This document shows, in pieces, positions 17,094 to 25,701 of a stretch of DNA of 64,000 bases (position 1 is the stretch's first letter; each line of letters opens with the position of its first letter). A program made the position numbers and the translations under genes. The notes under the pieces are model-generated. The model saw nothing but the letters and a program-made list of their open reading frames with translations. It was not told where the DNA came from and searched no databases. The stretch comes from Rhizobium sullae (GTDB lineage: Bacteria; Pseudomonadota; Alphaproteobacteria; Rhizobiales; Rhizobiaceae): the NCBI RefSeq assembly GCF_025200715.1, contig NZ_CP104144.1:434001-498000 (forward strand). Reading direction: 5' to 3'.

Positions 17094-18830
17094 TCAGTTG
17101 ATCGCCGGTTCATCGACCTTGGGGCCGAATTCCGTCTTGAGGAAATCGAAGTCGCAGCCCTTGTCGGCCTGCTCGATGTGTTTCGAGAACATCAGGCCAT
17201 AGCCCCGGCCGTAGCGTGGCGGCGGCGGTGTCCAGGCAGCACGGCGGGCTGCCAGCTCTTCATCCGGCACCAGCATGTTGAGGCTGCGCGCGGGAATATC
17301 CATTTCGACCATGTCACCGGTCCGGAGCAGCGCAAGCGGCCCGCCGACATAGGCTTCGGGTGCTGCATGCAGCACGCAGGCCCCGAAGGACGTGCCGGAC
17401 ATGCGGGCATCGGAGATACGCATCATGTCGCGCAGGCCGAGCTTAAGGAGTGCTTTCGGCATGGGGATCATGCCCCATTCCGGCATTCCCGGCCCACCCT
17501 GCGGCCCGGCATTGCGCAGCACCAGCACCGTGTCCGGTGTGAGTGGATAATCCGGATCGTCGATGATCTTCTTGAGTTCGGCATAGCTGTCGGCCACCAG
17601 CGCCGGCCCCTTGTGCCGGTGGAATTGCCGATCGCAGGCCGCGGGCTTGATCACTGCGCCGTCAGGGCAGAGATTGCCCTTCAGCACGGCGAGCGATCCC
17701 TCGTGATAGACAGGGTTGGTGAGCGGCCGGATCACGTCCTCGTTCCAGATCTTCACGTCGTCGAGCCCATCGGTCAGCGGCTTGCCGGTGACGGTAATCG
17801 CCGTGCTGTCGAGCTTGTCGCCGAGCTGCTTCATCAGCGCGCGCAGGCCGCCGGCATAGTAGAAATCTTCCATCAGGTAATTGCTGCCGGACGGCCGTAT
17901 ATTGGCGACGACTGGCGTGGTCCGGCCTATCCGGTCGAGATCGTCGAGTTCAAGCGGAATGCCGGCGCGTCGCGCCATGGCGATCACATGGATGATGGCA
18001 TTGGTGGAGCAGCCCGTTGCCATGGCCACCGTCACGGCATTCTCGACGGATGCCGGGGTGACGATCCGGTCCGGCGTCAGGTCCTCCCAGATCATCTCTA
18101 CGACGCGCCGGCCGCATTGCGTCGACATGCGCTGGTGGCCGGCATCCGCCGCAGGAATGGATGAGGCGCCGGGCAGGGAAAGGCCCATCGCCTCGGCAAT
18201 TGCAGTCATGGTCGAGGCGGTTCCCATGGTCATGCAATGTCCGTAGGAGCGGGCGATACCGCCCTCGATGCCCTGCCATTCTTCTCTCGATATGGTGCCG
18301 GCGCGACGCTCATCCCAATATTTGAAGCCGTCAGTGCCCGAGCCCAGATACTTGCCGGCATAATTGCCGCGCAGCATCGGTCCCGCGGGCAGGAAGATGA
18401 AGGGCAGGCCCATGCTGAGCGCGCCCATGATAAGCGCGGGCGTGGTCTTGTCGCAGCCGCCCATCAAAACGGCGCCGTCAACAGGATGCGAGCGTAATAG
18501 TTCCTCGGCTTCCATCGCCAGCAGGTTACGGTAGAGCATGGTCGTCGGCTTGACGAAGTTCTCCGACAGCGACAGGGCCGGCAGCTCCATGGGAAAACCA
18601 CCGGCCTGCAGCACGCCGCGTTTTACCCATTCCACCCGATCCTTGAAATGCATGTGGCACGGCTGGGCATCAGACCAGGTGTTGAGGATCGCGACGATCG
18701 GCCGTCCCTCCCAGTCCGCCGGGTCATAGCCCATTTGCATCGTCCGCGAACGGTGGCCGAAGGAACGTTGGTCGTCCGGCACCATCCAGCGGGCGGATCG
18801 CAGTTGCTCGTAGGTCTTTTTTGGTGTCAT
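17094..18830 (-). CDS. IlvD/Edd-family sugar-acid dehydratase, L-arabinonate dehydratase type
   Basis: Fe-S dehydratase converting a sugar acid to its 2-keto-3-deoxy derivative. The start at 18830 gives 578 aa and has GGAGACGTCA just upstream; that length is close to the characterised R. leguminosarum L-arabinonate dehydratase as I recall it. Cluster-ligand cysteines are visible in SDAQPCH, GGCDKTTPA and YGHCMTMGT, with the GxxPGAS and NPVYHEGSLAVLKGNL motifs of the family. It lies between a DapA-family lyase and the RraA-family gene, with tctCBA upstream, consistent with non-phosphorylative pentonate catabolism. D-xylonate, D-galactonate or L-fuconate are alternative substrates. Confidence 0.87.
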   Translation of the reverse strand: MTPKKTYEQLRSARWMVPDDQRSFGHRSRTMQMGYDPADWEGRPIVAILNTWSDAQPCHMHFKDRVEWVKRGVLQAGGFPMELPALSLSENFVKPTTMLYRNLLAMEAEELLRSHPVDGAVLMGGCDKTTPALIMGALSMGLPFIFLPAGPMLRGNYAGKYLGSGTDGFKYWDERRAGTISREEWQGIEGGIARSYGHCMTMGTASTMTAIAEAMGLSLPGASSIPAADAGHQRMSTQCGRRVVEMIWEDLTPDRIVTPASVENAVTVAMATGCSTNAIIHVIAMARRAGIPLELDDLDRIGRTTPVVANIRPSGSNYLMEDFYYAGGLRALMKQLGDKLDSTAITVTGKPLTDGLDDVKIWNEDVIRPLTNPVYHEGSLAVLKGNLCPDGAVIKPAACDRQFHRHKGPALVADSYAELKKIIDDPDYPLTPDTVLVLRNAGPQGGPGMPEWGMIPMPKALLKLGLRDMMRISDARMSGTSFGACVLHAAPEAYVGGPLALLRTGDMVEMDIPARSLNMLVPDEELAARRAAWTPPPPRYGRGYGLMFSKHIEQADKGCDFDFLKTEFGPKVDEPAIN

Positions 18831-18868
18831 TGACGTCTCCGGCCGGTCTTCGACCGCATTGGCTTCGG

Positions 18869-19771
18869 TCAGAAGCGGATTTCGTTTGATGTGATGAATG
18901 CCTGCAGTGCCGCATGCTGGGATGGAGTGAGCGGCCAGGCTGAAGGCGGCCGGGTGGCGCCGCAATCATGACCGATTGCTGCCAGCGCCGCCTTCACTCC
19001 TGTAACATTGGTGCCGTTCAATTCCTCGGCGCGGATCTCCTCGAAGGCTTTCATTCCGGTGATCAGATCGTTGGCCCTGCGGTAGTCTTCCGCTTCCAGC
19101 GCCGCGTGGATGGCGACCGAGCGCTCGGGCCAGACATTGATCAGGCCGGACGTAAAGCCGCGTGCGCCGACCGCATAGAAGGCTGGAGCCCAGACTTCCG
19201 CCAGTCCGCCGACCCAGACGATGTCGGGATCGGTGGCGGCGATTGCCTCGCCCAGTTTCAGCGGATTGGGCGTCGCCCATTTGACGCCGACGACCGAGGG
19301 GAGTTCGCAAAGTGCCGTTATGGCCTTGGTGCCGACGGCGTCGTTGCGTAGGTAGAGCACGACAGGCAAGCCCTCCGCGGCGTCGGCTATCGCCTTCACA
19401 TAGTCGACCAGACCGCGAGGGGACGAGAACGGATCCGGCGGCTGGTGGACCATCAGGGCCGCGGCTCCTGCTGCCTTCGATGTCCGCGCCAAACGGCAGG
19501 CATCCCGTACGCCTCGGCCGACGCCCGCCAGCAGAGGGACGCGCCCGCCGACATGCTCGGCCGAAGCGCACACCATGGCCTGCGCCTCCTCGACCGTCAG
19601 CGCATAGAATTCGCCCGTATTCCCGTTAGCGACCAGAATGTGCACGCCCGCTGCTATCGCCTTGTCAACGATCGGCTTCTGCCGGGCGGTATCGATTTCT
19701 CCGGCCTTGTTATAAGGGGTGACGAGGATGCCGGAGATGCCTGTGAGGGCTGTGCGTAGATTTTCGGTCAT
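18869..19771 (-). CDS. DapA-family 2-keto-3-deoxy sugar-acid aldolase or dehydratase
   Basis: TIM-barrel enzyme of 300 aa using a Schiff-base lysine (VVGVKWATPNP). The N-terminus shows GILVTPYNKAGEID and the substrate loop ANGNTGEFYALT. The YNxP motif is replaced by YLRND, as in some KDG-dehydratase/aldolase subgroups. ATG 19771 is chosen because GGAAG lies 6 nt upstream; a GTG at 19810 overlapping the tctA stop is possible but less likely. It sits between tctA and the dehydratase, so it probably acts on the dehydratase product. Whether it cleaves (aldolase) or dehydrates cannot be told. Confidence 0.87.
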   Translation of the reverse strand: MTENLRTALTGISGILVTPYNKAGEIDTARQKPIVDKAIAAGVHILVANGNTGEFYALTVEEAQAMVCASAEHVGGRVPLLAGVGRGVRDACRLARTSKAAGAAALMVHQPPDPFSSPRGLVDYVKAIADAAEGLPVVLYLRNDAVGTKAITALCELPSVVGVKWATPNPLKLGEAIAATDPDIVWVGGLAEVWAPAFYAVGARGFTSGLINVWPERSVAIHAALEAEDYRRANDLITGMKAFEEIRAEELNGTNVTGVKAALAAIGHDCGATRPPSAWPLTPSQHAALQAFITSNEIRF

Positions 19772-19806
19772 CGGCTGCTTCCTTGTCTCAGTGAAGTTTG
19801 CATCGG

Positions 19807-21306
19807 TCACTCCGTGAAGGCTTCGTCGCGCTTGCGGCTGATCGAGGGTGAAAGCACCAGGCCGAGCACAATCACCGCGACGATCAGCAACGAAAGGCTG
19901 AGCGGGCTGCGCACGAAGATTGTCGGATCACCCTGGCTGATCAGCATGGCGCGGCGGAGATTTTCCTCGAGCATCGGCCCCAGGATGAAGCCGAGCAACA
20001 GCGGGGCAGGCTCGAAGCGGAGCTTGGAGAGCACAAAGCCGACGACGCTGAAGCCCGCCATGATGAAAACGTCGAAGACGCTGTTGTTGATGCTGTATGC
20101 GCCGACACAGCAGAAGCCGATGATTGCAGGAAACAGCAGGTGATAGGGAATGGTCAGCATCCGCACCCACAACCCGATCAATGGCAAATTGAGGATGACC
20201 AGCATCAGGTTTCCCGACCACATGGAGACGATCATGCCCCAGAATAGGTCGGGTTTCTCGGAGATGACGTTGGGGCCGGGCGTGATGCCTTGGATGATCA
20301 TAGCCCCGACCATCAACGCCATGACCGGATTGCCGGGGATGCCAAGCGTCAGCATGGGGATGAAAGACGTCTGCGCTCCGGCATTGTTGGCCGATTCCGG
20401 TGCGGCCACCGCCTCGATCGCGCCCTTGCCGAATTCCGCCCTGTTCGGCGAGACGCGTTTTTCAAGCGCATAGGCGGCAAAGGACGACAGCATGGCGCCG
20501 CCGCCAGGAAGGACTCCAAGCAAAGAGCCGAGCGCGGTGCCGCGCAGGACCGGACCGCGGATGCGTCTGAAATCGTCGCGGGTCAGCATAAGGCCGGCGA
20601 CCTTCTTCACTCCGACCGACCGCTCATGCTCGTTTTCGAGATTGCGGAGGATCTCGCAGATTCCGAATATGCCCATGCTGACGGCAACGAAATTGAGACC
20701 GTCATAAAGCTCTGGGATGCCGAAGATGTATCGCGGCATGCCACTTTCCACGTCGGTGCCGACCGAGCCAAGCAGTAGGCCGAAGACGATCATCGCGAAT
20801 GCCTTCAGGAGCGAGCCGCTGGCCAGCGCTACCGAGGCGACGAGGCCGAGGACCATCAGAGAGAAATATTCAGCAGGCCCGAATTTCAGCGCGACTGCGG
20901 CAAGCGGCGGGGCCGCAACCGCCAGAAGCAAAGTCGCGACCGTTCCGGCGAAGAAGGATCCAAGCGCTGCTGTTGCCAACGCCGCGCCCGCGCGCCCGTT
21001 CCGGGCCATTTGGTAGCCGTCGATCGCAGTGACGACCGACGAGCTTTCACCCGGCAGGTTGATCAGGATCGCCGTCGTCGAACCGCCATATTGTGCGCCG
21101 TAGAAGATGCCGGCGAGCATGATCAGCGCCGATTCCGGCCGCAGTCCGAAGGTGATCGGTAGCAGCATGGCGATCGTTGCAGTCGGTCCCAGCCCCGGCA
21201 GAACGCCGATTGCGGTTCCCAGCAAACAGCCGATGAATCCATAGAACAGGTTCACGGGTTGGAAGGCGGTGGAGGCGCCCAGCAACAGGTCGGAAAAGAT
21301 GTCCAT
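19807..21306 (-). CDS. tctA: Tripartite tricarboxylate transporter large permease
   Basis: Large membrane subunit (499 aa) of a binding-protein-dependent secondary carboxylate transporter. The signature GxxxGxLPGLGPTATIAMLLP (about residues 35-55) and its repeat LLGVLPGGGAMLSSF, together with about eleven hydrophobic helices, identify TctA. The start at 21306 follows CCGGAGG with 6-nt spacing. It belongs to the order tctC-tctB-tctA followed by sugar-acid catabolic genes. The system may therefore import a sugar acid rather than citrate, as many Tct relatives do. The name denotes the family. Confidence 0.93.
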   Translation of the reverse strand: MDIFSDLLLGASTAFQPVNLFYGFIGCLLGTAIGVLPGLGPTATIAMLLPITFGLRPESALIMLAGIFYGAQYGGSTTAILINLPGESSSVVTAIDGYQMARNGRAGAALATAALGSFFAGTVATLLLAVAAPPLAAVALKFGPAEYFSLMVLGLVASVALASGSLLKAFAMIVFGLLLGSVGTDVESGMPRYIFGIPELYDGLNFVAVSMGIFGICEILRNLENEHERSVGVKKVAGLMLTRDDFRRIRGPVLRGTALGSLLGVLPGGGAMLSSFAAYALEKRVSPNRAEFGKGAIEAVAAPESANNAGAQTSFIPMLTLGIPGNPVMALMVGAMIIQGITPGPNVISEKPDLFWGMIVSMWSGNLMLVILNLPLIGLWVRMLTIPYHLLFPAIIGFCCVGAYSINNSVFDVFIMAGFSVVGFVLSKLRFEPAPLLLGFILGPMLEENLRRAMLISQGDPTIFVRSPLSLSLLIVAVIVLGLVLSPSISRKRDEAFTE

Positions 21307-21332
21307 AACGAAACCTCCGGCGCGCGATGGCG

Positions 21333-21821
21333 TCAGTTGCCGAGGAAAGGGATCCATGGCCCGAAGGGGCTGACGGGAAGCGACAGGAGCCGTGTAAAGA
21401 GAACGACCGAACTGATCGCCATGAACAGCGCGAGCGCGATTGAATGACGCCAGCCGGCATACTTGCTGGCGAAGCTGACCGCGGCGACCATCAGGAATAT
21501 GGTCGGAGCGAGCCCAAAGCGGGAGAGCGCCAGACCGAAGAAGATCGGCGCCAGGATGACCAGTGTATAGGCCTGCCAGTTTGCGGGTGCATCCGGTTCG
21601 TCCTCGACGGCAACCACCAGAGACTGAACCATGATGAGGGCTCCGATGCCGATCAGCAGCAGGCTCAGTATGACTGGAAAGTAACCTGGTCCCATCTGGA
21701 ACGAGTTCCCGACATCGAGCTCTCGCCCGAACCAGATGAACAGAAGGCTGACGACGATCATCGCCGCGCCGCCGATAAAGTCGCGACCGTTTCTAATCTT
21801 CAACATGGCTTCACGATCCAT
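21333..21821 (-). CDS. tctB: Tripartite tricarboxylate transporter small membrane subunit
   Basis: 162-aa protein with four predicted membrane helices (about residues 12-30, 40-62, 80-115 split in two, 125-150), as in TctB. The sequence is poorly conserved in the family, so the call rests on length, topology and position between tctC and tctA. The start at 21821 lacks a strong ribosome-binding site; ATG 21806 is a possible alternative. It partners TctA in the membrane. Confidence 0.85.
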   Translation of the reverse strand: MDREAMLKIRNGRDFIGGAAMIVVSLLFIWFGRELDVGNSFQMGPGYFPVILSLLLIGIGALIMVQSLVVAVEDEPDAPANWQAYTLVILAPIFFGLALSRFGLAPTIFLMVAAVSFASKYAGWRHSIALALFMAISSVVLFTRLLSLPVSPFGPWIPFLGN

Positions 21822-21834
21822 AGGTCAGAAAGCG

Positions 21835-21859
21835 CCGGCCGACGCGATGTGCCGGCCGG
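21835..21859 (-). promoter_or_regulatory. Intercistronic hairpin between tctC and tctB
   Basis: Stem CCGGCCG / CGGCCGG with an 11-nt loop lies directly after the tctC stop and before tctB. It is placed like the hairpins after the other binding-protein genes in this window. Confidence 0.55.
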
Positions 21860-21868
21860 TGGAAAATG

Positions 21869-22855
21869 TCACTGCAGCGGGACGTTCGCCGCCTTGATGA
21901 CCTCAGCCCATTTTTCCGTTTCAGCCTTTATGAAGATCGCGAACTCTTCGGGCGTGTTGCCGACCGGCGTGGCACCCATGCCTTCGATCTTTTCCTTCAT
22001 CGCAGGTTCGTGAAGGATCACCTGAACCTCCTTGCTGAGCTTCTCGACGATTTCCGGCGGCGTGCCCGCAGGCGCGAAGACGCCATGCCAGGAGGTCGCC
22101 TCGAAGCCTGGGATCACGCTGTCCATGGTGGGGACGTCAGGCAGGAGCGATGCTCTGTCGAGGCTGGTAACCGCGAGCGCCCGAAGCTTGCCGGCCTTGA
22201 CCTGCTGCGCTGCCGTCGGAATGTTATCGAACATGAAGTCGATATGGCCGGCGACAACGTCCATAATTGCCTGGCTGCTGCCCTTATAGGGCACATGGGT
22301 AATCTTGACGCCTGCCTTGGTGGCGAGCAGTTCGCCCGCAAGATGGATTGAGGTGCCGACGCCCGACGATGCGTAGGTGTGCTTGCCCGGTTCCTTCTTC
22401 AGCAGTTCGATCAGTTCCTGGACCGAATTGACCGGCAGCTTGTCCGGATTGACCACGAGCACGTTTGGCAGGCGGGCGATCAGCGACAGCGGTGCGAAGC
22501 CCTTTTCCTTGTCGTAGGACAAGGTTTTGAACAGGGTCTGGTTGATCGCGTTGGAGCTGACCGTGCCCATGCCGATCGTGTATCCGTCGGGAGCCGCTCT
22601 AGCGAGATCGCCGAGGCCGACATTTCCTCCCGCGCCAGGCTTGTTCTCCACGATGAACCGCTGGCCAAGTCTTTTGTCCAGCTGCTCCGCCACGAGGCGG
22701 CCGAAGGCATCGGTATTGCCGCCTGCGGCAAAGGGCACGATCACCGTCACAGTTTTAGAGGGGTAGTCCTGGTTCTGGGCCTTACCCGCAGTCGCGGCTA
22801 AGGAAGCGATCGAAGCGGCCATCGCCGCCACTGTGATGAAACGCATTAAACGCAT
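21869..22855 (-). CDS. tctC: Tripartite tricarboxylate transporter substrate-binding protein
   Basis: Periplasmic receptor (328 aa) of the Bug/TctC family. It has a Sec signal peptide with cleavage near residues 24-27 (ASLAATAGKAQ), then the YPSKTVTVIVPFAAGGNTD start typical of Bug proteins, and a GAGGNVGLGDLARAAPDGYTIGMG motif that cradles a carboxylate. The start at 22855 follows CGGAGGAG. It is the first gene of a six-gene operon, 70 bp from the palindrome at 22924-22939. Such proteins bind citrate, aldonates, terephthalate and others; the downstream dehydratase suggests an aldonate. Confidence 0.92.
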   Translation of the reverse strand: MRLMRFITVAAMAASIASLAATAGKAQNQDYPSKTVTVIVPFAAGGNTDAFGRLVAEQLDKRLGQRFIVENKPGAGGNVGLGDLARAAPDGYTIGMGTVSSNAINQTLFKTLSYDKEKGFAPLSLIARLPNVLVVNPDKLPVNSVQELIELLKKEPGKHTYASSGVGTSIHLAGELLATKAGVKITHVPYKGSSQAIMDVVAGHIDFMFDNIPTAAQQVKAGKLRALAVTSLDRASLLPDVPTMDSVIPGFEATSWHGVFAPAGTPPEIVEKLSKEVQVILHEPAMKEKIEGMGATPVGNTPEEFAIFIKAETEKWAEVIKAANVPLQ

Positions 22856-22923
22856 GAGTTCTCCTCCGGCTTGGGGCACGCGTACGCCCTAATGAAATCC
22901 CGTTCCGGCTCCTCAACCGGCAA

Positions 22924-22939
22924 ATGGAAGCGCTTCCAT
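22924..22939. promoter_or_regulatory. Palindromic operator in the tctC-lacI intergenic region
   Basis: ATGGAAGCGCTTCCAT is a perfect 16-bp palindrome with the central CG of LacI/GntR-type operators, close in form to the GntR-type gluconate operators. It lies between the tctC operon and the divergent LacI-family regulator, 68 bp from tctC. A second short palindrome, ATGATATCAT, overlaps its right edge. Confidence 0.75.
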
Positions 22940-23090
22940 GATATCATCATATTTTTGCCCGGCAAGACTTGGCCATCTCACAATTTAATCAGCTTTTTCC
23001 ACTGGTTAAGTGAAAACAAGAATCTTTTTTATAGCGGGGATTGCCAAACGGCAAAATGAAAGCGTAAATCATTTTAGCGTGGAGATGAAC

Positions 23091-24113
23091 ATGGCCGGAC
23101 AGGGAAGAAGCAGACTGATAGACCAACCTAGCCCGGTGACGCTGGCGGACATCGCCAAGCTTGCCGGGGTCTCGCCGGTGACCGTCTCGCGCGCGATCAA
23201 CACGCCCAGCCTAGTGAAGCCAAAGACGCTTGAAGCTATAGAACGCGTTATTGCCAGGACAGGATATGTGCCTAATCTCCTTGCCGGTGGACTGGCGTCC
23301 CGCAGGACTAGGCTGGTTGCGGCGATCGTTCCATCGGTGTCCAGCACGATCTTCGCCGAGGCGATCGAAGGTTTGAATGCCGAACTCGTCGCGGAAGGCT
23401 ATCAACTCCTGCTGGGCCTGTCCGGTTATGACCACCAGCGGGAGATGGAACTAACGCGCGCCATCCTGGCGCGGCGGCCCGATGGCATCATCCTGACCGG
23501 CATCACGCATCTGAAGGAAACGCGGGCAATGTTGACGGGGGCCGGTTTGCCGATCGTCGAAATCTGGGATTCCACGCCGTCGCCGCTCGATACCGCCGTC
23601 GGCTTCTCGCACTATGATGTCGGCGCCTTGGTCGCCGAATACTTTATGACGAAGGGCTATGATCGTTATGCGCAAATCGGCGCGAACGATCCTCGCGCCA
23701 TTCAGCGCAGGGATGGGTTTATCAAGCGGCTCGCTGGTGTCGCGGCGGTGGAGCTCCCCGATATCGAGATGAACTCGCCTTCGACCTTTAGCGACGGGCG
23801 GAAAGCGTTGACTCAGTTACTCGATCGGGGGAGGGGATCGCTGGCAGTGTTTGGAAGTTCTGATGTCGTGGCGCATGGAGCGTTGACGGAAGCGATCGCA
23901 AGGGGGTGCAGAGTTCCGGAGGATGTCGCGATTGTTGGGTTCGGCGACTTCGATTTCGCGCCTCACACTTATCCGCCTCTGACAACAGTCCGAATCGATC
24001 GGCGCATGATCGGGACAAAGGCCGCGCGGTCGATATTAAGAAAAATCTCTGGCGAGACTGTCGAGCCCATGATTGAAATCGATTTCGAAATCGTCGCGAG
24101 GCAGTCGGCTTAG
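23091..24113 (+). CDS. LacI-family regulator, GntR (gluconate repressor)-like
   Basis: Repressor of 340 aa. The helix-turn-helix VTLADIAKLAGVSPVTVSRA (about residues 17-36) is followed by the hinge helix (NLLAGGLASRRT) and a sugar-binding-protein-like effector domain. Overall spacing resembles GntR of gluconate metabolism. ATG 23091 has GGAG 6 nt upstream; ATG 23085 is close. It is divergent from the tctC operon with a 16-bp palindrome between them, so it very likely controls that operon in response to a sugar acid. The 3' end contains GAAATCGATTTC by chance of coding (see rejected items). Confidence 0.92.
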   Translation: MAGQGRSRLIDQPSPVTLADIAKLAGVSPVTVSRAINTPSLVKPKTLEAIERVIARTGYVPNLLAGGLASRRTRLVAAIVPSVSSTIFAEAIEGLNAELVAEGYQLLLGLSGYDHQREMELTRAILARRPDGIILTGITHLKETRAMLTGAGLPIVEIWDSTPSPLDTAVGFSHYDVGALVAEYFMTKGYDRYAQIGANDPRAIQRRDGFIKRLAGVAAVELPDIEMNSPSTFSDGRKALTQLLDRGRGSLAVFGSSDVVAHGALTEAIARGCRVPEDVAIVGFGDFDFAPHTYPPLTTVRIDRRMIGTKAARSILRKISGETVEPMIEIDFEIVARQSA

Positions 24114-24145
24114 TCGCCGATGGCGGCGTAGGCGCGGTTTTGATT

Positions 24146-24391
24146 TCATTCAGCATCTAAAATTGTATATTTCAACGTGCTCGTGTCGGCTGCCCGCAGC
24201 CAGACGTTGGATGAGCGTGTCTCAGGTTTGCTCCTGTCAAGGCGCTGCATTCCTTCCATTTGCAAAAGCTGGTCGGCTTGGCGGAGCGATAAATTTGCTT
24301 TCGCTTCACTCCTGCCGTTGCGGATCAGTTCGGTCAGTTCGGATGACCAATCAGCGAAAAGTTCAAGTAGCGTCTGCTTGGCCTCTCTCTC
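24146..24391 (-). pseudogene. Possible remnant of a TetR-type regulator
   Basis: An 82-codon frame with no usable start codon at its 5' end. It contains LLELFADWSSELTELIRNG then LRQADQLLQMEGMQRLDRS, which resembles the C-terminal helices of TetR-family regulators (W...L..LI..G, then a helix before the end). The N-terminal DNA-binding part is gone. Its orientation, divergent from the SDR remnant that begins just to the right, is the usual TetR-SDR arrangement, which supports a shared deletion. The family assignment is weak. Confidence 0.3.
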
Positions 24392-24404
24392 CTATTTCAT
24401 GCCG

Positions 24405-24882
24405 CATACGGGCCGCTACCGACGCGTCGAAGAACATGGGCAATTGGGATGGCCTTTGGCTCAGCGCTGGATATGCCGGTGTAACCCCGCTCGATGCTGT
24501 CGACGCAGATTTTCTCGACGGAATGATGAACACGAATGTGCGCGGTCCGGCGCTGCAGCTTGCAGGCCCGGGTCCAAGGCTGAGCAAAGCTGGCTCGGTT
24601 GTGATCACGTCGTCGACGGCGCGCTGCTGGGCATCGGCATTGGCTGATCGCCAGGTTCGCGTAAACGTGCTGCTTTTCGGACCGATCGACACGGATTTCC
24701 GCAGCTTCATGTCTCAGGATTTGCGAGCACAATTCGAAAAGGAAATCCTCGGCAAGGTGCTGCTCGGGCGTATCGGATCCGCCGGGAAGGCGATAGCGGT
24801 GGCGCTCTTTCTGCACTGCGACGACTCTTCCTATGTTACAGGTAGCCAATACGCTGTTGATGGCGGGTTGACGCTGCCATGA
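24405..24882 (+). pseudogene. Short-chain dehydrogenase/reductase remnant lacking the catalytic motif
   Basis: The frame reads SDR middle and C-terminal sequence: GLWLSAGYAGVTPLDAV (NAG-type motif), NTNVRGPALQL, VVITSSTA, then ARCWASALADRQVRVNVL, GPIDTDF and YVTGSQYAVDGG. Between SSTA and RCWASALA about 20 residues are missing, exactly where the catalytic YxxxK should be. The N-terminal Rossmann motif (TGxxxGxG) is also absent. The open frame begins inside the upstream LacI gene, and no native start is visible. The gene is dead. Confidence 0.75.
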
Positions 24883-24903
24883 AACTTCGCAGCTTCTGTT
24901 CGT

Positions 24904-25701
24904 TCATTTTTCTGCTGCCATTGCTCCCAACAGCTTTGGAAGATCACCGAAGCGGGCGATCAAGCCGAATATGAGGGCAGCTGTCGCGACGAAGAGGATC
25001 GTGACAGACGCCATGGTCGGCGTGTAGCCGTAACGCAGCGCGTTGAAGATCTTGATCGGCAAGGTCTCCAGCGTGAAGCCGACTGTCATGTAGGCGACGA
25101 TGTACTCGTTCAGCGAAAGAACGAAGGCAAAGGCGTAGCCCGAAACCAGATAGGGCCGGATCAGCGGCAAGACGATTGTTGTGAAGATCGTGCGATCATT
25201 TGCACCCATGGTCGCGGCTGCTTCGACGAAGGAGCGGTCGATCGACGTGAAGCCGAGCGACAGCGTCACCAGCGGTAATGTGACGAAGAAGATTGCATGG
25301 CTGATTACGGCCGTCCACGGCGCACCGTAAAACCCGGTGGTCGCCCAGAATGTCAACAGCCCGAGCGCGGTGATGACGGGAGGCAGGGTGAAGGGCGCGA
25401 TGCCCAAGAGCTGGAAGATGTTCGCCCATGGGGCAATTCGCCGCCATAGAAACCAGGCAAGCGGCAAGGCGATGAGTACTGCAAGTGCTGCGGACAGAAT
25501 GGCAAGCGTCAGCGAGGCGAAAAGTGCGTTCCGCCATTCGGGATTGGTGAAGATCTCACCGTACCAGCCGAGCGAAAAGCCTCGGGGCGGGAAGGTCAGG
25601 CTCTGCTTCGCGTTCACTGAGACGCCGGCAACGACGATGATCGGTGCTGCCAGGAAAAGGCCGATCAGAGAGAAATACAAGCGGTGGAGAAAGGTGTTCA
25701 T
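24904..25701 (-). CDS. ABC transporter permease, PotC/YdcV type
   Basis: Second permease (265 aa) of a polyamine/Fe-class ABC importer, last gene of its operon. Six hydrophobic helices are predicted. The EAA loop is visible as FVEAAATMGANDRTIFTTIVLPLI (about residues 160-183; glycine in the expected position). Its start overlaps the stop of the upstream permease by 4 bp (ATGA), showing translational coupling. The stop is followed by the SDR remnant on the other strand. Confidence 0.9.
   Translation of the reverse strand: MNTFLHRLYFSLIGLFLAAPIIVVAGVSVNAKQSLTFPPRGFSLGWYGEIFTNPEWRNALFASLTLAILSAALAVLIALPLAWFLWRRIAPWANIFQLLGIAPFTLPPVITALGLLTFWATTGFYGAPWTAVISHAIFFVTLPLVTLSLGFTSIDRSFVEAAATMGANDRTIFTTIVLPLIRPYLVSGYAFAFVLSLNEYIVAYMTVGFTLETLPIKIFNALRYGYTPTMASVTILFVATAALIFGLIARFGDLPKLLGAMAAEK

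Noticed and set aside
16653..18164. 503-codon plus-strand frame across the RraA and dehydratase genes
   Set aside because: It spans two well-supported minus-strand genes and their gap and has His/Arg-rich shadow composition.
24075..24086. GAAATCGATTTC identical to the core of the ThuR operator
   Set aside because: It lies inside the 3' coding end of a LacI-family gene (codons for EIDF) with no promoter nearby, so it is probably coincidence.
24073..24404. 5' part of a 269-codon frame running from lacI into the SDR remnant
   Set aside because: It begins inside the LacI-family gene and shows no SDR features before about 24405.
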